Source of the DNA: Hesseltinella vesiculosa
Lineage: Eukaryota > Mucoromycota > Mucoromycetes > Mucorales > Cunninghamellaceae
Assembly (NCBI GenBank): GCA_002104935.1
Contig: MCGT01000018.1
Coordinates: 1-64,000 of the forward strand
Reading direction: 5' to 3'
Length of the DNA stretch: 64,000 nucleotides
Under the pieces are notes generated by a model. The model ran no database searches. It was not told the DNA's origin and was given only the letters and a program-made list of their open reading frames with translations. Of this stretch, positions 33,845-44,654 are shown piece by piece. The translations under genes were made by a program, and so were the position numbers. The stretch's first letter is position 1. Every line of letters starts with the position of its first letter.

Positions 33845-34585
33845 TTATTTTTCATGACGAGGATCTTCGTCATGTTTCCAATAAGAAGGATGACCTTGGG
33901 GAGCCGAGGTAGGTGGCATGTAAGGAGGTTGGCCAGGCTGCTGACCATAGTAAGGCATGCCGTAAGGTTGCTGAGAAGGTTGTGAAGGATGGGCGTGTTG
34001 TTGATACGAAGGGTAAGCAGCATACCCGTTGTTCTGACCAGCAGTTGTAGGATAACCAGCATTATAACCGCCATTGTTATAATTTGGTTGTGACTGAGCG
34101 TCTTCTTCTTTTGGAGGAGGGGCGCTGGTCTCGGCAGGTTCCTAAACAGAAAAATGAGACAACGCTTTCGACGTCGACACTTACAGTTTCGGCAGAGGCA
34201 GGGTCAGGAGCATTCAAACAAGCTTGAATGAGATTCTTTCCTTCAGGTTTTGTCACAATGGGTTGCAATTTGACGGTGGTAAAGGTATAAACAAGACCGG
34301 TTTCGGAAACGACCAACAACAACACTTGGGTGCCGGTCAATGTCGATAGTTCATAAGCCTGCAGGAGAGATGATGAGTCAAGAAGTTGAGATGAAGACCG
34401 TTTACCTTTTTCATAATGCCGGCCTTGCGTTTGGAAAAAGTAATATGACGACGGTTTTTGTCTTCAATGTATTCAATCTTGATTTTACGGCGACCTGAGC
34501 GTTTGCTAGGCTTGTCATCTGAATCATCACCGGAATCTTCATCAAAAGGTTTGTTTTTGGAAGGAGCAGGGGGAGTGTTCATCAT
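33845..34585 (-). CDS. SRF-type MADS-box transcription factor (Mcm1-like)
   Basis: Exons 34585-34406, 34358-34185, 34141-33845 (minus) give 216 aa. After an acidic leader (DEDSGDDSDDK) comes a full type-I MADS domain, about residues 30-88. It starts GRRKIKIEYIEDKNRRHITF, continues SKRKAGIMKKAYELSTLTG, and ends TQVLLLVVSETGLVYTFTT, followed by the SAM-like KLQPIV. It dimerises and binds CArG-type DNA, recruiting partner factors for cell-type and cell-cycle genes. The C-terminus is a Gln/Pro/Tyr-rich low-complexity activation-type region (QPYGMPYYGQQPGQPPYM). The first intron splits the MADS box after IMKK. Confidence 0.95.
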
Positions 34586-34786
34586 GATTCCCAAATAAAG
34601 AGCTTAGTCAAACCAAGAAAAAAAGGAGAAAGAATAAGGAAAAAAAAGGAAAGAGGGAAAAAAAAAACACAAGCCTAAGTTTAAGAGCTTGTGGGTTTGA
34701 GCAATTGTTTTCCAAGGCTGGCAACAGGCTGTGTTTCACTTATTTTGTGCAACAACGACAGAAAAAGAGATGACCTTGGGTCTCAA

Positions 34787-34920
34787 CCAATCATGACAGC
34801 CAATCTTCCGCCTGAATGAATTAGGAAATGGCCTTGGCTTCTCTGCGTCGTTTTGATTGGCCTGTTTCTTCGCTCTCTACCCTTTCTTTTTTTCTATTGG
34901 CAGCCCACTTTTATGATTGG
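34787..34920. promoter_or_regulatory. Cluster of five CCAAT boxes upstream of the MADS gene
   Basis: CCAAT occurs at 34787 and 34800 on plus, and ATTGG (CCAAT on minus) ends at 34860, 34900 and 34920. All lie within 134 bp, 200-335 bp upstream of the MADS start. Such clustering is what HAP/NF-Y-bound promoters show. Function is inferred only. Confidence 0.45.
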
Positions 34921-35169
34921 TTCCTTTTTTCATGGATCGCTTCCATTTGTTTGGTGAGCTTGAATAGAAAAAAAGTAGGGGGGAAAGAGAACGCTCGCTC
35001 GCTGACACTCGCGTGCTAGTCGCCATCAGCCAGCGCCTCGTTTCTGGTGATTTTATTCATGTCATGCAAGTCAAGTCACAGAGGACTATTTTTGTGTAAG
35101 CCTCATCGTCACACCAATTTTGCCAAAAGAATCATCATGCATTGGATTGAATAATAAAAAAAAATTTTA

Positions 35170-36480
35170 TTACTTGGGAGAAAAAGGGGGGCATAGATTT
35201 TTTTCAGGGCGGTAAAAAGACATTGAATTTTGAAGACGAAGTGGGGAGAGGGGAGGAAGGGTACGGTCGAGAGGACGATCTTGATCATTAGTGAGAGGAG
35301 AAAGTAGATTTTGCATAGACATGATGGATTTAGATCGATTAGGACGAGCATTGTCAGAACTTTCATCACTGGACGTCACCATGGGGGACATGGACCTTGT
35401 AGATTGATCTTCTGTTCGTTGACGTTTCCTAAAAAAGATTGGCCCAAAAAAAAAATTGAGTTGATTTTTTCAAGGCACGACCGAGGTCGATCTTTGTCTA
35501 AAAAAGTACAAATTCAACAAAATAAACTTACGGTGCATGTCTCGTATCCTTTCGAATGCGAATATAAACACCTTGTTCTGAAAAGGATTTGGTCAGTGCG
35601 GTGGATTCTAATTATAAACAACATAGAATAAAATAAAAATTAAGGGTCATTTCAGACACAAAGAAAAAGCATGGTTACCTGACATTCCCGGAAAATCTGC
35701 CATGGCACGAAGAAATTGGGTTAGTTTTTTTGTATGCTTTTCTTTTTTAGAGACAACTCCTTTACGCTTAGGCGAAAACACCCGAAATGGATCAGAGAGG
35801 ACGGACACGAGGCTTTTAACATGGTTGTTGCTAAAAAGTTAAAATCAGACAATCAGCCATTGTTGACCGAGAGATTTAAAAATAGCAAAAGAGGAGTCTT
35901 ACTTCACAATTTCAAAAAGAGTGAATTTCAACCGATACATGCCTTCCAACCGTACACTGATGTCAGCAAAAATAAAATAGCCTCCTTCTATAAATATGAT
36001 GAATTGGATGAACCTCTTTAGAAGGAGTGTACCTTGTTGATGGAGATCTTTGAGTTTATGAAGAGACTGTACCACAGTGCCGGCCGTTGTACTATGTCCA
36101 TGATGATGATTGATATCAGTATCGTCGGTATCGCTTGTCAGGGTGGCATATAAGAAAAAGTAAGGGTTATAAAGGAAGGCTTGTTGACAGGCATCGTAAT
36201 GACAGGTGCAAGACAACTGGACAATTGGCGGAGGATCAATCGGCCGGCGATCAACTAGCAAGGACCAAAGGATGGGTAAAAGAAAACAGGCAAGGTGTGG
36301 TGCTTACCTTTTTCTTTAAAACTACAAAGTCTAGCTTTTCGAGGTTGTTGAAGCACTTCCAAGCGGTATCTAAATGAACAAAGGGGGTTGAATGAGCGTT
36401 GAGTTTTAAAGAAAAAGACAGACTTACGAATGCGAATGTCTAGGTTGGAACGCGTTGTATGAAGAAAGAGGGAGGGACAT
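35170..36480 (-). CDS. Velvet-family developmental regulator
   Basis: Eight exons on the minus strand join in phase: 36480-36428, 36369-36308, 36254-36033, 35987-35903, 35830-35766, 35696-35679, 35607-35532, 35428-35170 (279 aa). The velvet domain fills residues ~18-190: YRLEVLQQPRKARLCSF, RRPIDPPPIVQL, FFLYATLTS, EGGYFIFADISVRLEG, YRLKFTLFEI, FRVFSPKHFPGM, and STALTKSFSEQGVYIRIRK. This is the NF-kB-like DNA-binding fold of VosA/VelB/VeA proteins. They couple development and secondary metabolism in fungi. A basic KRQR follows the domain and the tail is Ser-rich. Exon 6 is an 18-nt micro-exon encoding FPGMS. Which velvet subfamily it belongs to cannot be decided here. Confidence 0.93.
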
Positions 36481-37690
36481 AACGTAAAAAAGAAGGAGAA
36501 GAGGAGGATATGAAGAGAAGCGATGTCAAAATGGTATGCAAAAAATGAGATGGCGGGACCGCCCAGTTATTATTTTTTTTTTAACAGAGGGAAAAAGGAT
36601 ATCAAATCAACTTTTTTTGATTCCCAAATGGCTGGTGTCCAGTTCAAAATGTAAAGAAAAAAACAACAAAAAAAAGGGTGATAAAGAAAAGAAACAAATA
36701 AAAAAGCGAGGCTGAAATTTTTTCTCTCTCTTTTACTTGTGGCCCTGTTTTTGGCACCCAAAACTCCGGCGCACCTTCCTGTTCTTTTTTCTTCTGTGAA
36801 CAGGTGTCATCATAGAAAATCGTGCTTTTCTTTGGATGATCTTTAAAAAAATGACATCTACAAGTACATCATAAAATAACACAACGACAAACCAAATCCA
36901 GAAGATGAAAACAACCTTTTTTTTATCTGTTATGTCAAAAACCATGTTCTCGGGTATCATCCTCTACATCTTGGCGAGCGAGCGAAAATAAACATAAAAT
37001 AAAATGAAACCAATAACCAGGGAAAAACCTTCCCCGTTCCCCTTTCGCATGTCTATTAAGTTTAAATTACCTTTTGAGAAAACTCAAAATCTAAATGGCT
37101 ATCCAGTTTGCTGGGGCAAAAAAAAAAAAGAAAAACGTTTCTTTTAAGGTTTCACTATTGTTCCTCTCCTCTAAATATAGTGTTTAAGTATGAGGCATTT
37201 TTTTAGTCCTTGCCTCTTGTCCCAAGTAAAATAAGAAAGGAGCCTAAAAAGCGTAATGAACAAATATAAAAAAAGGGTCCAAAGTCCTTTGGTTTCTCGC
37301 TTCAAGTTCCTCACCTTTCTCCTCTTTTTTTGTGTTCCTCCTCTGCAAGATGTTCCTATTTTTATTCAAACTTCTTTAATTAGGTAAGATCAACAACCCA
37401 GAGGAATGGTTCTTGCCCTCTGCGTCAACATCACCGCATCTCCCCTCCCTCCTTTTTTAATCACTTTTGGTTGCCATGGAAACAACAAAATCGCCTTTGG
37501 ATGTGCACGAGGGGGCACGCTCCTTTTTTTTTTTTTTTTTTTAGCTCCCTCCCCAGTCCACCCCAAGACCCTGGCCACACATCACATTCGGACTGTTCAT
37601 CTTGCTCGTTCCAAAGTTCAAAAAGATTGAAGCACCGCGGCCGCCACCTCTCTTTCGCCCCCCTTTTTTTTTTTTTTGCAAGAATCTGTC
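36481..37690. other. Long intergenic region between divergent velvet and methyltransferase genes
   Basis: 1.2 kb, very A/T-rich. A minus-strand open frame (36,733-36,960) with a hydrophobic stretch (FIFWIWFVVVLFYDVLVDVIF) has no gene context and is not called. T-runs at 37,524-37,541 and 37,665-37,678 precede the methyltransferase start. Long 5' leaders are likely. Confidence 0.45.
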
Positions 37691-38594
37691 ATGACCACTT
37701 TTGCTAAATCATCTTTTGATGCCCTCTCCTACATGAACTTTCGCCCATCCTACAACAAATTAGCGATGCAATCCTTTCTCCAACATCATCACGGTGACAG
37801 ATTGCTTGCGGTTGATCTAGGTAGCAAAGCACTGGCCCATCCCCATTTTATCTCATCTTTTTTGTTGTATTATATTTCAAATCTCATTTATAGGATGTGG
37901 GCCAGGTACGGCAACATTACTTTTGACCGACTGCTTTGATCAGGTGATTGGCATTGATCCTTCAGACAGCATGTTGGTCACCGCACGCTCGACTGCCAAA
38001 GCCAAAGGTATAACCAACGTTGACTTTGTACAAGGCTCAGACCACAAACTTCCCCTGGCCGACCACTCAGTGGATTTGCTGACGATCGCCCAAAGCTTAC
38101 ATTGGTTTGACCCCACCCTGTTTTTACCCGAGGCCAAACGTGTGCTGAAGCCCAGCGGCACCTTGGTTGCCTGGGGCTACATGTACGGCGAAATCGACGG
38201 TCACTCCGACTTGCTGCGCCAGCTGGGTCGCCACACCACCCTGGCCGACTATTGGGAACCTGGTCGGACCATTGCCGAAGGAGGCTGCATCTCGTGGCTA
38301 CCACTCTTCCAACAGTACTTTGGCCATGTCCAGCACTTTTCTTACCCCACCAAGCTCACCCCTATGTCTCAAATACAACACCCTCCCTGGATGGACCCGT
38401 CTGAGCTCACATACCCTGGTCTTGTCCAGTATACCAAAACCTGGTCTTGCTATAAAAATTGGAAAGATGACCCTGCCAACGCCAACCAACCTGACGTGAT
38501 TGATGCCTTTTTCCAAGCCAACCTTCGCCACACGTCCGAATCCACCTACCGTATCCAATGGCCCCATTCTATCATCCTTGCCCAGTTTGAATAG
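37691..38594 (+). CDS. SAM-dependent methyltransferase (Crg1/TMT1-like)
   Basis: Exons 37691-37820 and 37894-38594 give 276 aa. Class-I motif I is LAVDLGCGPGTATLLL, completed across the intron. IGIDPSDSML is motif II, and the acidic LPLADHSVDLLTIAQSLHWF block is typical of small-molecule methyltransferases near yeast Crg1/Tmt1. Further support: FLPEAKRVLKPSGTLVAWGY. No targeting signal; probably cytosolic. The substrate is unknown; relatives methylate small carboxylic acids or lipids. Confidence 0.88.
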
Positions 38595-39455
38595 TCTTTT
38601 TGTTTTGTGATCGTTAGCCTGTCACCATACCCTCTACTTTGGAATTTAGCCCTGTTATTTTTCTTGATGCCAATGGTCCAATGTAAATATAAAGAAGGCA
38701 AATATTTTCATGACGCGAAAACTGCTGGTGGTACTTTTTTTTTTTTTCTCAAGTACCAAGTGTTCTATTTAACGTCATCAAGGGCACATACGATGGAGTG
38801 CAGGATAAGTCATTTCAGGTGAAGTAAAGTTTATGGGTGTCTATCATACAGCAGGATGCTAGCTTCGTATTTTCTCTAGCCTTGATGGCATACCAGGCTT
38901 TTGAGTAATCCTAATGCTCCTCCACATTAGATTATGGCCTACGATTTATGTCAATCTCTCGCCTGACCAAACGGACGCCGTCTAGGGGAAAGTGGTCACA
39001 ACCAAACGCTGGATAAGCGCTTTGAATGAACATGGCTATAACCTCTCCAGAATCCAGTAGCGTATGGCATCAATGGGCGCTGAAAATAACAAGGCCATCA
39101 GCAGCGGCCATGCCTCCATTTTCCCAGCAACCAAAACGAGGATGTTGTACTTAGAAGTCCGACGCGCATGATTGTTCACACCTGGAGCTGTCCAATCAGA
39201 AGCTGCTAGTGATTTAGTATGGCTCTGGCTGGACCTTTCCAGTATTGCTTGAGCTTCGGACCCAATAGCTCAAATATTTAGGTACCATTGCAAGGTACCA
39301 TCCAGCCTGCTGGGTTGGGCGCAAGTGATATTCCGATCTTCCTCAAGTGTTCCTGAATAGCCGGGCTCCATCAAAGTTTAGCACAGACGTCGTTGAAAGG
39401 CTGATGCGAAGCGATAGGTATGCCAGCCAGACCATTTTTTCTCTTTTCTCACAGG
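38595..39455. other. Intergenic, unexplained
   Basis: The 38,820-39,420 stretch has near-neutral base composition, unlike the A/T-rich flanks, which hints at an old coding or transposon fragment. All frames carry stops and no motif is recognised. Confidence 0.35.
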
Positions 39456-41170
39456 ATGAGTGCAGACAATAAGAAAGCCAGTTCATGCAATAAGGAGGGG
39501 TTGGTGGGAAATGAATTGAAACCGAGGAAGGTCACATGGAACTTTAATTTTTTAGTTGATCTGGAGCAAAAAGGAACGTCTTCTTCCTTCTTTTCTTTCT
39601 CAACTGTTTTTCCTTTTTATTTTTCTCAGCCTACTCCCTCCAATGACCCATTTCTCGTAAGCACACACACACACACACACGCATCACATGGAACACTAAT
39701 CGTCATGAACTTACCATTGTCCCTGGCGGATTTCTACTAGTGATTTCTCATTTGTTCGTAAGTTGTCTTTTTAAAAGGAGGACGGATGTACAAAAAAGGG
39801 AACAAGTGACAGGGGCAAACAAATAAACAACCTTAAAAACTTTTTTAAGAACGAGGCGTCGAGATCCCATTTTTAGTGGCATACTTGTTCTACTCTGTGT
39901 ACTACACAGATAGGTTCAAATGCTTGCATCCCAAACGACTTGTCCATGGCCAAGTCCGCTCCATTGTCACCTATGTCATTTTACTCGCCGCCCTGACGGA
40001 ACTTGCCTATGGTACCTGGAAAAAGAAATGAAACGAAACAAATGAAAAATCTAGATCACCAACTTTATCTTACCCCACACTTTTTTTTTTCTCTCTTGGA
40101 AGATGTGACGACCATGGTGGCCAAATACAACGAAGGTTATTTGGAAATTGCCCCGGGGGAAATCATCACCAAACCAATCAATTTCTGGGATGCACGAGAT
40201 CAGGCACTTGCTAACGCTGTGAATTATGTTGAATCGGTGACCTTTGCCCTTGAAGCCAGTCTTTTATGTTTATTGCATTGCTTTTGGAATTACCTGTCGT
40301 GCCAAACTTCTTCCCGCCCATTTATGCGTACCCGTGAAAATTGGATCTTCATTACTGCGTAACCTCTCCAAAAAAAAAAAAAGCCAGCCGTTGACGGTTT
40401 TTATTTTTTCTTCTCTTAGGACCATAGGTAATTTGGCCTTGTTCCCTTGCTTGCAAGCTTATTACCGATATGACCTTGTCTTACTGGAGGCTATTCCACA
40501 ACTGGCCTATGCTATTGAATGTAAGAAAAGGGAGAAAAAGTGGAGATCAGCTTGAACAAGCTTGACTGATGCGCCTTCTTTTTGCACGGTCGGGACAAAG
40601 TGGTGCTTCTGGCATGTCTTGGTGTGCGAGCCCATTTCCGTTTCAATCAGATGTTGAAGAAAATGCGACGCTTCGAACATGACAAGCTGCATGTCAAGGG
40701 TCGTGTACAGTACTATCGTGAAATGAACAAGCTTTTATCGTTTTCACTCTTCTGGATCGGCGCTTGCATGGCCACCCTTTCTGCCGATGGACTTACCGAC
40801 CATCACATCATTAACAGTAGCAAAATCGCCTCGGATCTGTTGATTTGCGTTGTTAATGTCAACCTTATCTTTGCCTGGGTCACAAGCGTACTGATATGTT
40901 CATTGGATTCCCTAAAAACAGATCCTCACGCTTTTTTTTTTTTCTTTCTTTTGGCCTTTTCAGATCAACCTGGTTCATCCTGGCAAGACTTTTTTCATGT
41001 TATCCTTGACAAGTCAACATGTTATGCCAGTCACTGACTCGAAACCGCCAACTGAAAAGTCCCGGTGCCTCTCCACTATGCCATTGAACGAGGTTTCTGT
41101 CCACTCTGTTCCTCCCACGCCAGCTGGTCTGGCCGCCATCAAACACTCCATGTCCTCCTCCTCATCTTAG
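39456..41170 (+). CDS. Multi-pass membrane protein of unknown function
   Basis: A multi-exon gene whose parts I can only partly join. Supported segments: ~39856-40013 (RGVEIPFLVAYLFYSVYY ... VRSIVTYVILLAALTELAY), 40103 onward (YDVTTMVAKYNEGYLEIAPG, then a segment with FYVYCIAFGITCRAK), ~40420-40520 (TIGNLALFPCLQAYYRYDLV), ~40590-40887 (ACLGVRAHFRFNQMLKK, LLSFSLFWIGACMATLSAD, IASDLLICVVNVNLIFAW), and 40964-41170 (INLVHPGKTFFMLSL and a Ser-rich end). About six or seven hydrophobic segments are seen, with hydrophilic loops, reminiscent of 7TM proteins. The start at 39456 and the frame change around 40,240-40,260 are unresolved, so a frameshift or missed intron is possible. No function assigned. 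Confidence 0.5.
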
Positions 41171-41946
41171 CACAAATTTCCCATTCGTCGATTTATTTAC
41201 TTGTGTATATCTATTTTTTCTTCTTCCTTTGTCATATTTCTCCAGCGAAGGGGACATAAATTTGATGCTTCCTTCCTTGTTTCCCATGGCGGGTAATCGA
41301 CTACGGAAAGAAAATACCACATGGTCAGTGGGCATCATTATGCTCATGACCAATGATCGATCTCGGCTAAATGATATGAACTAAAAGAAACCTTATTACC
41401 CCAAATGAAATGTGTCACAGCAAACCAAAGAAACTGGATCATCAACGAGAAATTTTTCGCCTTCAGGCTGTTTTGTACATTGTCGGCGTTTTTTTCTATT
41501 GCTGCGATCGGTTACAGACTTCATGACACATGACTTGAGGGATCGAAAAAAAAATGCACAGCGATGCAAATCATCTCTGTTGGCACAAAAACTCAGTCAG
41601 TAAGAAAAAAAAAGTGGTCATCTAGTGCTACCTGGCGATGCGTCTGATAAAAAATAAACAAATCCATGTTTTATGCTTGGGGAGCATAAAATAGGAGCTT
41701 GTGTCATGAAAAAGGAGGGCCAGCGTCGTACAGTTTTTATTTGACGACTTGCAATGTTGCCATGACCAACAAATTATTTTTTATTCAGGGCAATATAATA
41801 AATGTAAAATAAAAAGTGCGAAAGGGAAATTAACTATCGAATACTGTAACTAAAGTAGCAATTGGAGGGAAGGGATCATGGCACAATGAGTATCTTTTTT
41901 TTTTATTTTTTTATTTTTATATTTTAGAGGCAAGAGTGGGGAGGGT
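41171..41946. other. Intergenic between convergent genes
   Basis: A/T-rich. AATAAA-type sequences lie near 41,655 and 41,801. No gene seen. Confidence 0.5.
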
Positions 41947-43500
41947 TCAACGGCGAATCGTTCCACGACCTTGTTGTTGATGATGATATAGTTGATCCAA
42001 TTCGGTTTCCAAATTCTTGATCTGTGCATGCTGTGCTTCCAAATCTTTGTTCAAGCGATCCCGCTCAGCAATCAGCTGTGATGAGTAAAAAAAAAAAAAA
42101 AAAAGTGAGACCTTTTGTATCTCTCCTTGTTGAAATGTACCTGCTGCTCCCATTGGCGGAATCGGTTTTCTTCTTGCTTGACTTGCTCGGTAAAGACCTT
42201 ACGCAGGGCATCTTCCTTTTCACGGTGCTTGGGGTTTTCATAGCGTTTGATCCTGTGGAAAGAAAGATGAGTGGGCGGAAGATGGAGATGGAGGGTGGGT
42301 TTACTTTGATTCACCAAATTTGCGGTTGGCCATTTCTCGTTCACGGTAACGTTCGTAATGCATGTCTTCGGTGGTGGAGATGAGGTCATGCATGTGAGAG
42401 CGGACGAGCAAGTTGCGCAATTTTTTAAAGTCGCAGTGCTGATCGTTTTCGACTTCGGCGACACCCCAAGAGTAGGCACGGCCCTTGACTTGACGACCGT
42501 CGGGGGTGGTGACGGATTCGGTGGAGCCGATGATGGCAAAAGGCATGGCATCCAAGATGGTTTGGTTGCGTTCGGTGACTTGCTCGTCATCACTTTCCAA
42601 AGGCGAGCGGTAGACGTTGATGCCTTGGGCATCAATGATGTCGCGGATACGCTGCTTCAGGATAAGGAGGTTGTTGGAGGTGATGGTATCTGCCTTGGCA
42701 ATCACTGGGATCAAATTGACACGAGTGCCCAATCGTTTCATGATTTCAATATCCAAAGGTAACAACCTTGTAAATATACAATGTTAGTAATAATAATAAA
42801 AAAAAAGGAGATGTTTCTGCGTTACCCTTGACTGGTGGGACGGATAAAGTAGAGACAGGCATGGACACGCATATCAATGATCCCTTGACGGCTAGGCTGT
42901 TGTTCTTGACGCATGTAACTTTCATGCTGGTCGTCCAAGAATTCAATCACAGGCAACCAGCTATCATAGTTGTTGACATAATCGCCAAAGCCTGGCGTGT
43001 CAATCACGTTCAGTTTCACCTTGAACATCTTTTCTTCCAATTCTAGCAAAAAAAAAAAAAAAAAGAATCAGACATGCTGCTTTCCCCTCGCACCCCCTGC
43101 CTGGGGATCCCCCTTCCCCATGCTGGACACTTTTTTGTGCCTCCTTTCTTGTGAAATGTCTTACCAGCCTTTGTGATTTCAATTTCCACGGTGCGATCCA
43201 ATTGTTTATCATGTCGTCTTTTAGCATTCTTGTAATCTTTAATAGATGTGGTGAACAAAGTGTTGATAAATGTCGTTTTGCCCAAGCCAGATTCACCTAA
43301 AGCAGTAAAGATAAAATAGAGGTGTGAGAATTCAATGGTCTGAAAATACGGAAAAAGGAGAGATGAAACAAAAAAAAGACGAATCACCTACCACACACCA
43401 TGATAGTAAAGTTGGCACCAAGGTTGGTGATGATCTTGTGTTTTTGATTGGGAAGATGGGCAATGCCAATGCCATCCGACGATACTGTGACTGGGGCCAT
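41947..43500 (-). CDS. Septin GTPase
   Basis: Six exons on the minus strand: 43500-43392, 43296-43165, 43042-42826, 42766-42305, 42252-42141, 42075-41947, giving 386 aa. G1 is GESGLGKTTFINTLF (completed over intron 1), G3 is DTPGFGD and G4 is AKAD. The septin unique element is present (KGRAYSWGVAEVEN...DFKKLRNLLVRSHMHDL). A C-terminal coiled coil runs over the last ~65 residues (RFRQWEQQLIAERDRLNKDL). Septins form hetero-oligomeric filaments at the cortex and septa. The short N-terminus and the coiled coil fit the Cdc11/Cdc12-like groups, but the subgroup is not settled. ATG 43500 begins MAPVTVSSDG. Confidence 0.95.
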
Positions 43501-44022
43501 TATCCTTTTGCAACTATAACAGAAAAGAAGGTACGGGGTGTGAAGGGAGCAGTAAAACAAGAGGCTCGGGCGAGGAGAAAAGAGAAAAAAAGGCACAAAG
43601 GAATGCGATCCCTGAATTTTTTTTTATTTTGGAAGCAGCCATTTCAAACCACGGGCTGATTGGTTGCAATCAAGTGTGTTTGGTTGTGCAAGGTAGTTGA
43701 AGTTTGTGTCACCTGATACGTTTCAATTTAATGATGGAAAAGTTTACTGCTTGGGCCAAAACAAAAAAAAAAAAGCTTATTTGGAGGGAGCCAAGTTAAA
43801 ATAACAATAAAAAAGACTGTGCGTCTTTTGTTTCTCGTTTTATTCCCGTAGGTTTATTTCATTAAAGGCTGCTTGAAAAAAAATGGAGGGTATGGAAAAG
43901 AAATAATACACAATATACAAAAAATAGGGAGGGTACTCAAGAGCAACAATAGCATGGGTTAGCATCATCTGGACATCTGAACAACTCCACCAAAAAAAAA
44001 AAAAAGGCTGTAATTTCCTTTT
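43501..44022. other. Septin promoter region
   Basis: Contains ATTGG/CCAAT-like motifs near 43,660 and poly-A/T runs. No gene seen. Confidence 0.45.
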
Positions 44023-44313
44023 TTAGGACCAGGAGCTTGAAATTAAATCTTTTTGCATGTAATCATCAGTGGCATTGTTCGAGTAGCCAAACAGGCTGGA
44101 ACGACGGCGAGCTCGACCTGACGAATCCATAGACATGGTTGGCATAGGGATAGGCATGGACGATGGCATGGATCCAGTGGACGCCATTTTGGTAAGCGGG
44201 TGTGATGGATCATTTTGATCGTCCAGCGAAGGACGTCGTTCAACAATTTCCGGCACCTTGGTATTGGCCTGGTTCATGGGCATACGTAGGGAGTCAATGA
44301 TCTTTGTAAACAT
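44023..44313 (-). CDS. Small conserved-looking basic/Ser-rich protein, unknown function
   Basis: 96 aa from ATG 44313 (MFTKIIDSLRMPMNQ). Features: VERRPSLDD, GRARRRSSLFGYSNN, and DDYMQKDLISSSWS at the C-terminus. RRPS and RRRSS fit basophilic-kinase (PKA-type) phosphorylation sites. The R-R-x-S-L-F-G ... DDY-x-KKDL-like pattern gives the feel of a small fungal family, but I cannot name it. The open frame continues upstream through a hydrophobic F-rich stretch encoded by a homopolymer, which I take as 5' UTR. Confidence 0.55.
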   Translation of the reverse strand: MFTKIIDSLRMPMNQANTKVPEIVERRPSLDDQNDPSHPLTKMASTGSMPSSMPIPMPTMSMDSSGRARRRSSLFGYSNNATDDYMQKDLISSSWS

Positions 44314-44654
44314 GATGAATATGAGATCCAAAAAGAGGAAGAAAGAGAAGAAGAAAAAGAAAGGCGACGGGACCAATTTACCTCGTCTTTTTTAATGCTG
44401 TGGTGTGTTGGTGTTTGTTCTGCCTATGTGAGGCCGATTGCCTAGGTTTGAAACCGTCTGTTTTTTTCTTTTTCTCTTTCGATTTTCCCATGACAGCACC
44501 AATGACCCTCTGCATTGTTGGCGGAGTGTCATTCGAAACCATTGCCAATCCCTTTCTGCCAGCCCCAAGCACACACAGTTTTATCGTTCTATCTCTACAG
44601 TATTTCAATTATTTTTTTTATTACGTTCGTTCAGGTGAAAAACTGTAACCACTT

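Noticed and set aside
36733..36960. Minus-strand ORF with a strong hydrophobic helix
   Set aside because: No upstream signals, A/T-rich context and no homologue known to me; probably chance.
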